This document shows positions 59,799 through 64,000 of a stretch of DNA of 64,000 nucleotides, one piece after another (the stretch's first letter is position 1; every line of letters begins with the position of its first letter). Below the pieces are notes generated by a model that saw only the letters and a program-made list of their open reading frames with translations, had not been told where the DNA came from and searched no databases. Where the stretch lies: positions 14,616,001 through 14,680,000 of the forward strand of contig JAMJFZ010001133.1 in assembly GCA_026225945.1 (NCBI GenBank), given 5' to 3'. The stretch comes from Cricetomys ansorgei (lineage: Eukaryota; Chordata; Mammalia; Rodentia; Nesomyidae). The position numbers and the translations under genes are program-made.

Positions 59799-60521
59799 TA
59801 TCCCAATTTCTTCTGGAGTCAGCCTTGGTATCACCACAAATGAGCATAGAGGATATTCTAATCTTTAGCATCCTTCTTACCACCAGACAGAATGATGAAG
59901 GTGGGAAAAACATTTAAAATGAAGCCATGTGCCTAAGAGCTAAGCTACTTGGTGTGGGAAATAACTGTTATATCTTATTCATAATTTATGGCTTCTTGCC
60001 ACCTGGGACTAAAAATTCTTCACATTTGCACCACCTCTCTTATCTCTAAAAACTTTCCTCATGTCTTCAGTGAATTATTATTTGTCAGGCACTGGGCCAG
60101 GAGTAACCAGTAGATAGTAGAATTAGACACAGTTCCTGTATCAGCTCACAGATGTGATCAAGTTCTTGTATTGGAAAAAAAGAAAGCAAAACATGTCAAA
60201 CGTGACCCAAACATGATTTTTTTCAGGACCTCCAACTTAGGTTTTTGCATCCTATTTTCCACAGTATTTTGCAGGCTGAAAAGTGTAACAGCAAGAGGAA
60301 TAACATCTCTGACTGGTCTCCTATAGATGCAACTTCTGCACAGGCATAGAAAGACAAGACCGGTACTCTATTGGAAATGATGGGAATGATCCCACCAGCA
60401 GGTGATTTACCATTCTAATTGCACACTTCCAGAAGAGAGCCTGCAACATTTACTTCACTGATGCTGCTGCTCAAAACTTCCTTATACAGACATGCATACA
60501 TATCCCTAGAAATTAAAGTCT
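59799..60521. other. Unique DNA, nothing identified
   Basis: No gene or clear repeat. tgtcaggcactgggccagga near 60087 faintly recalls ancient MIR/L2-type sequence. Confidence 0.45.
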
Positions 60522-60872
60522 TGGTGGTTTGAATGAGAATGACTCCCATAGGCTCATATGTTTGAATACTGCTCCCCTGTTGGTGGAACAGTTTGAGAAG
60601 GATTATAGTATGTGCTATTGTTTGAGGAGGCTTTGAGGACTGGAATTTGAAAAGGCTGCAGTATGCCCAGTTAGCTCCTCTGCCTTGAGCTTGTGGGATC
60701 ATATGTAAGCTCTCAGTTACTGTTCCAGCACAGTACCTGCCTGCCTGCTGAAGTGTTCCCCACCAGGGCAGTCATGGACTTTCACATTCTATAACTGTGA
60801 GCCCCAATACAACCTTCCTTTTATAATATGGTCATGACATCCTATCAAAGAAATTTAAAAGTAACTAAGACC
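60522..60872 (+). repeat. Rodent LTR-like repeat (family 2)
   Basis: tggtggtttgaatgagaatg, actcccataggctcatatgt, aggaggctttgaggactgg, actgttccagcacagtacct, a late AT-rich stretch and a final agtaactaagac. Same family as 28367-28753 on the other strand. Confidence 0.78.
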
Positions 60873-62183
60873 AGCAATATCTGGTAACATTTCCCCAACA
60901 TCTGATGCTGGCTCTAAAAGTATCCTCAAATGAAATTCTGATGGGCTCTAAGAAAGGACATGGGTTGTGTTCTTGGAAAGATTTTCACATGGAAAGTTGC
61001 TTGTCAAATGTTACTCTTAAGAGACAGACTATAAAAAAAGAAAAGAAAAAACAGACTTGGGTAGAGGAAGAAACTGACCTCCAGTGCAATTGTTACATGA
61101 ATAAAATGATTTAGGATTCTGGAAAAATGTATTTGAGTGAGTCATATGCCCCGAATATCATGAACCTCAAGTGAAAGGCTTGGGAAGCCTGGAAAGGAAT
61201 GGTGCCTCATAAATGCAGTGGAGGCTAGCCAATCAACTCACAATTGTCACCTCTTCCCAGGAGACTCTCAGTCAAGTTGACAAAAACTCTCAGGCATACT
61301 GTGAATGCAAGAATTATTCTGACTTATAAAATTTAACTTAAGATGGTCTAAGTCGTTTGAAGTATATTTTGATTGACATTGAATCTGTATTAGCAGATTT
61401 AGGAGAAATGAAAGAGGGAGTCATTCCAATCAATTTAATTCATCATGTATCTGATCACCACACTAAGAATAATGTCTGTATTTTCCTAGGAGGGCACATG
61501 CTCCCCTTCTAATTTTTTTTTATCTCTGTCATAAGCTTTGTTGTCATGGCTTTTGATTGGCTAATAAGTAGACAGAATGGGAGATTTAGCATTGAGTTAC
61601 AAATTGGTATGCTCAACACTTATTCCACTCCCAATCTACTTCCCTCTGTCAGAGGTACCAATAACATCTTTAAGGCTTGAGTGGTCTCACCTAAGCAGAG
61701 TAGTCAGCCTCATTATCAGATAAAGGTATAGTTCCAACATACAGAGGTGGAAGCTCGTTTGACTTCTCACTGGAGCAAAGTTCAAGGTGATGTAAAATAT
61801 GAGCTGGCGCCTTATTTTGGTTTTCTATTTCTTTCTCATTGTGTTTCTTGCTGCTTAGGCTGAAGAAGTGTGTGACAGCTTCTTGGTTGGCTCTGGTAGG
61901 CAGATAGAAATCTCCATGCTGACTTCCCCAGCAGAGGCTGCATATAACCTAGGTCCTTTCTGGGGTTATTTTGCCACCCTGTCCCACGGCTCACCATGAA
62001 GCTGCTCCTTTCCTAGAATACTTTCCTAGTATCCCTGGTGTATCTGTGTGTTTTGGGGAGGGTGCTGAAAGAGAATAAAGAATACACTGAGAAAACATGA
62101 GGATGACCACTTCTAGGACATTGAAGTATTTATAGCTTTTTAAGGTAAAGGAAATTTCTTTATTTATAAGGAGGTATTCTTGA
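60873..62183. other. Unique DNA, nothing identified
   Basis: No gene or repeat recognised. Confidence 0.5.
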
Positions 62184-62342
62184 AGTTTGAGAGAGGGCTC
62201 AGCAGTTAAGACAGTGTACTGCTCTTGCAGAAATGTTCCTAGCATCAATACTGAGTGGCTCACAGCTGACTTCAGCTCTGGGGATTCAATATCTCTGCTC
62301 TCCATGATACATACTTACATAATTGAAATAAAATAATCTAAA
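62184..62342 (+). repeat. B2-class SINE
   Basis: tttgagagagggctcagcag, gacagtgtactgctcttgca and gagtggctcacagctgac, ending in an ataaaataatct tail. Diverged. Confidence 0.85.
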
Positions 62343-63561
62343 AAAGAAAACATATTCTGAGACTAATGATTTTTTTTCATACCATCATAGTAAAAAATAG
62401 GACAGTATCAAACTTCCCAGGTAGAACTGGAAACAAGAATAAATGAAGTTATTACCTGTTTCCTTTGGCTGATGAAACAAAGCCCACAGACTTAGCAGAT
62501 TAAAACACAGAAAGTGACTATGTTCCAGACCTAGGAGTTGGAATGCTAAGTTTGTATGTAACTGAAATTGAGATATTGGAGGAGCTGTGGTCTTTCTGGA
62601 GGTTCTAGGAAATGATTCATTACATGTGTTCCTCAAAAGGTAGCCCTGCTCCCTTGGCTCATGGCTCCATCCCTCTGACATGCACTTCTGCTGCCATATC
62701 TTGATTTACTTATCCCTTTTGCACTATTTTTGATTGCATAGAGCCCATGTAATATCCAGCCTAACCTCTATCTCGGGATCTTTAATCGCTCTGACAAGGC
62801 CCCATTCATCAGGCAACATGACATGTTCACAGGCTTCAGGAACTGGCCTGAATGTGGATATTGTTAGGGTATCATTATTTTTCACAGTACAGATAGTATT
62901 GCTTTTGCTGTTAGATTTTTGTTTGAACAGATAAGAAATCTGACAGATCACAGATAAGTGATCATGCCATCTGCCCTCCCCCCCGATCTACTGCTTGCTA
63001 CCTGTGTTCCCTGCGCTTCTGCAATAGACCCTACAGGGGCATTGTGCTCACATCATTTCCTTTTAGTTCTGGGAAATAATTAGTCACTTAAACTTGAAAA
63101 TGTCCATTCCTGAGTATACGGAGGCTACTGGCATCAAAATGTCATTCCCAAGTGAGAACTTCTTTCTTGAAGTTCACTGGTGACACTTGTGATTTCGGAA
63201 TGCTCCTCCCAGGTTGAGAGGAACTCCTCCAACCTTAGAAACTGTTTAGTCATGCAATAGCTGCCATCCACACTCAGGATCTTAGAAGAACGTTATCAAA
63301 TGAGACTCAAGTCTCTGGAACATTCTGTGCTGTGTAGTGAGTTGTTCATTCCTGGGATAACTAGTAAAGAGGGACAACACCTCTTTATTCCATAGCAATA
63401 AAGATGCTAGGGTATCCAAAGACTAATTCCTAAGATAACAAAGCTTAGAGCTCTAGTTATGTTGATACTCAAGGTATCTAAATACATGTATGTGTACACA
63501 GATTCGAGAAGGCTCTGTTTTAGTAGAAATTATTTTCACCATCTGATTCGTTAAACTCTTT
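62343..63561. other. Unique DNA, nothing identified
   Basis: No gene or repeat recognised. The frames 62734-62934 (plus) and 62724-62951 (minus) cover the same bases. Confidence 0.5.
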
Positions 63562-63750
63562 ATGGAGTCTGAAGAGATGACTCAGCAGTTAAGAGCACCG
63601 GCTACTTTCCCAGAGAACCTTGCTTCAATTCCCAGAACCCACGTGATATCACACAACCATCCATAACTCCATTTCCAGAAAAATCTGACACCGCCTTCTG
63701 GTCTCCATGGGTACTGCATGAATGTGGTACACAGACATCCAGCACACACA
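63562..63750 (+). repeat. B2/B3-class SINE
   Basis: tggagtctgaagagatgact, agttaagagcaccggctac, cacaaccatccataactcc, a gacaccgccttctggtctcc box and a CA-rich end leading into the TAAAA tail. Confidence 0.92.
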
Positions 63751-63882
63751 CATAAAATAAAATAAAATAAAATAAAATAAAATAAAATAAAATAAAATAA
63801 AATAAAATAAAATAAAATAAAATAAAATAAAATAAAATACAGTAGAATGGAATGGAATGGAATAAAATAATAAAATAAAACA
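63751..63882. repeat. (TAAAA)n tail with a GAATG insert
   Basis: About 17 pure TAAAA units (63752-63838), a short switch to GGAAT/GAATG units (63846-63862), then imperfect AAAAT units. It is a long expansion of the SINE's A-rich tail. Confidence 0.95.
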
Positions 63883-64000
63883 TTTAAAAGACCTTAATGT
63901 TTTCTCTTAAGGGAGTATACCATGTTGTGTTTGCTGAAAACAATCTTTAATTTTCTTTCAGTTTTGCCAAGATTTATGGTTTTGTTTTGTATTTTTCAGT
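63883..64000. other. Unique DNA to window end
   Basis: AT-rich, nothing recognised. Confidence 0.5.

Overview
The window is mammalian nuclear DNA from a muroid rodent (mouse, rat or hamster group). Evidence is the repeat set: B2/B3, B1, ID and B4-type SINEs, rodent LINE-1 3' ends, rodent LTR families and the rodent hAT element URR1, over a background of older mammalian fossils (MIR, MER5, Tigger, MaLR LTR). I cannot fix the species. No young B1, ID or L1 copy is seen, so most insertions look old.

I found no protein-coding gene, exon series, structural RNA gene, CpG island or CRISPR array. Open frames are short (at most about 180 codons), lie on both strands, and often run through SINEs, LTRs or microsatellites. 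The window reads as a gene desert or the inside of a very large intron, so the annotation is mainly one of mobile DNA.

Layout. 1-7.4 kb: a decayed class I (gammaretrovirus-like) provirus on the minus strand, 971-7359, with both LTRs, a polypurine tract and a proline-tRNA-type primer site. It holds a URR1 hAT element, which holds a solo LTR: three nested levels. 7.4-15 kb: mostly unique DNA with an LTR inserted in another LTR-like repeat (11.8-12.65 kb) and a CTCF-like motif at 14.81 kb. 15-18 kb: ancient L1 remnant, three B3 SINEs and a long TG/CG tract. 18-22 kb: mostly unique. 22-32 kb: L1 3' ends, B1, B3, B4 and LTR-like repeats. 33-40 kb: pyrimidine-rich repeats, two more URR1 copies, a MaLR LTR and B3 SINEs.

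40.8-46.6 kb is again dense: MER5; a compact 1.57-kb non-coding retrovirus-like element (41056-42628) with matched LTRs, primer site and polypurine tract; a MIR split by an L1; and a 1.8-kb L1 3' end. 46.6-64 kb is mostly unique DNA with ATTT, TG and TAAAA microsatellites, degenerate SINEs, a Tigger fossil and a B2 with a long TAAAA tail.

No operon-like or pathway logic applies. The functional candidates are regulatory and speculative: CTCF-like motifs at 14.8, 19.8 and 39.2 kb and a CCAAT/TATA arrangement at 52.2 kb. I did not find a convincing new biological system. The most notable structures are the nested provirus and the compact non-autonomous retroelement.
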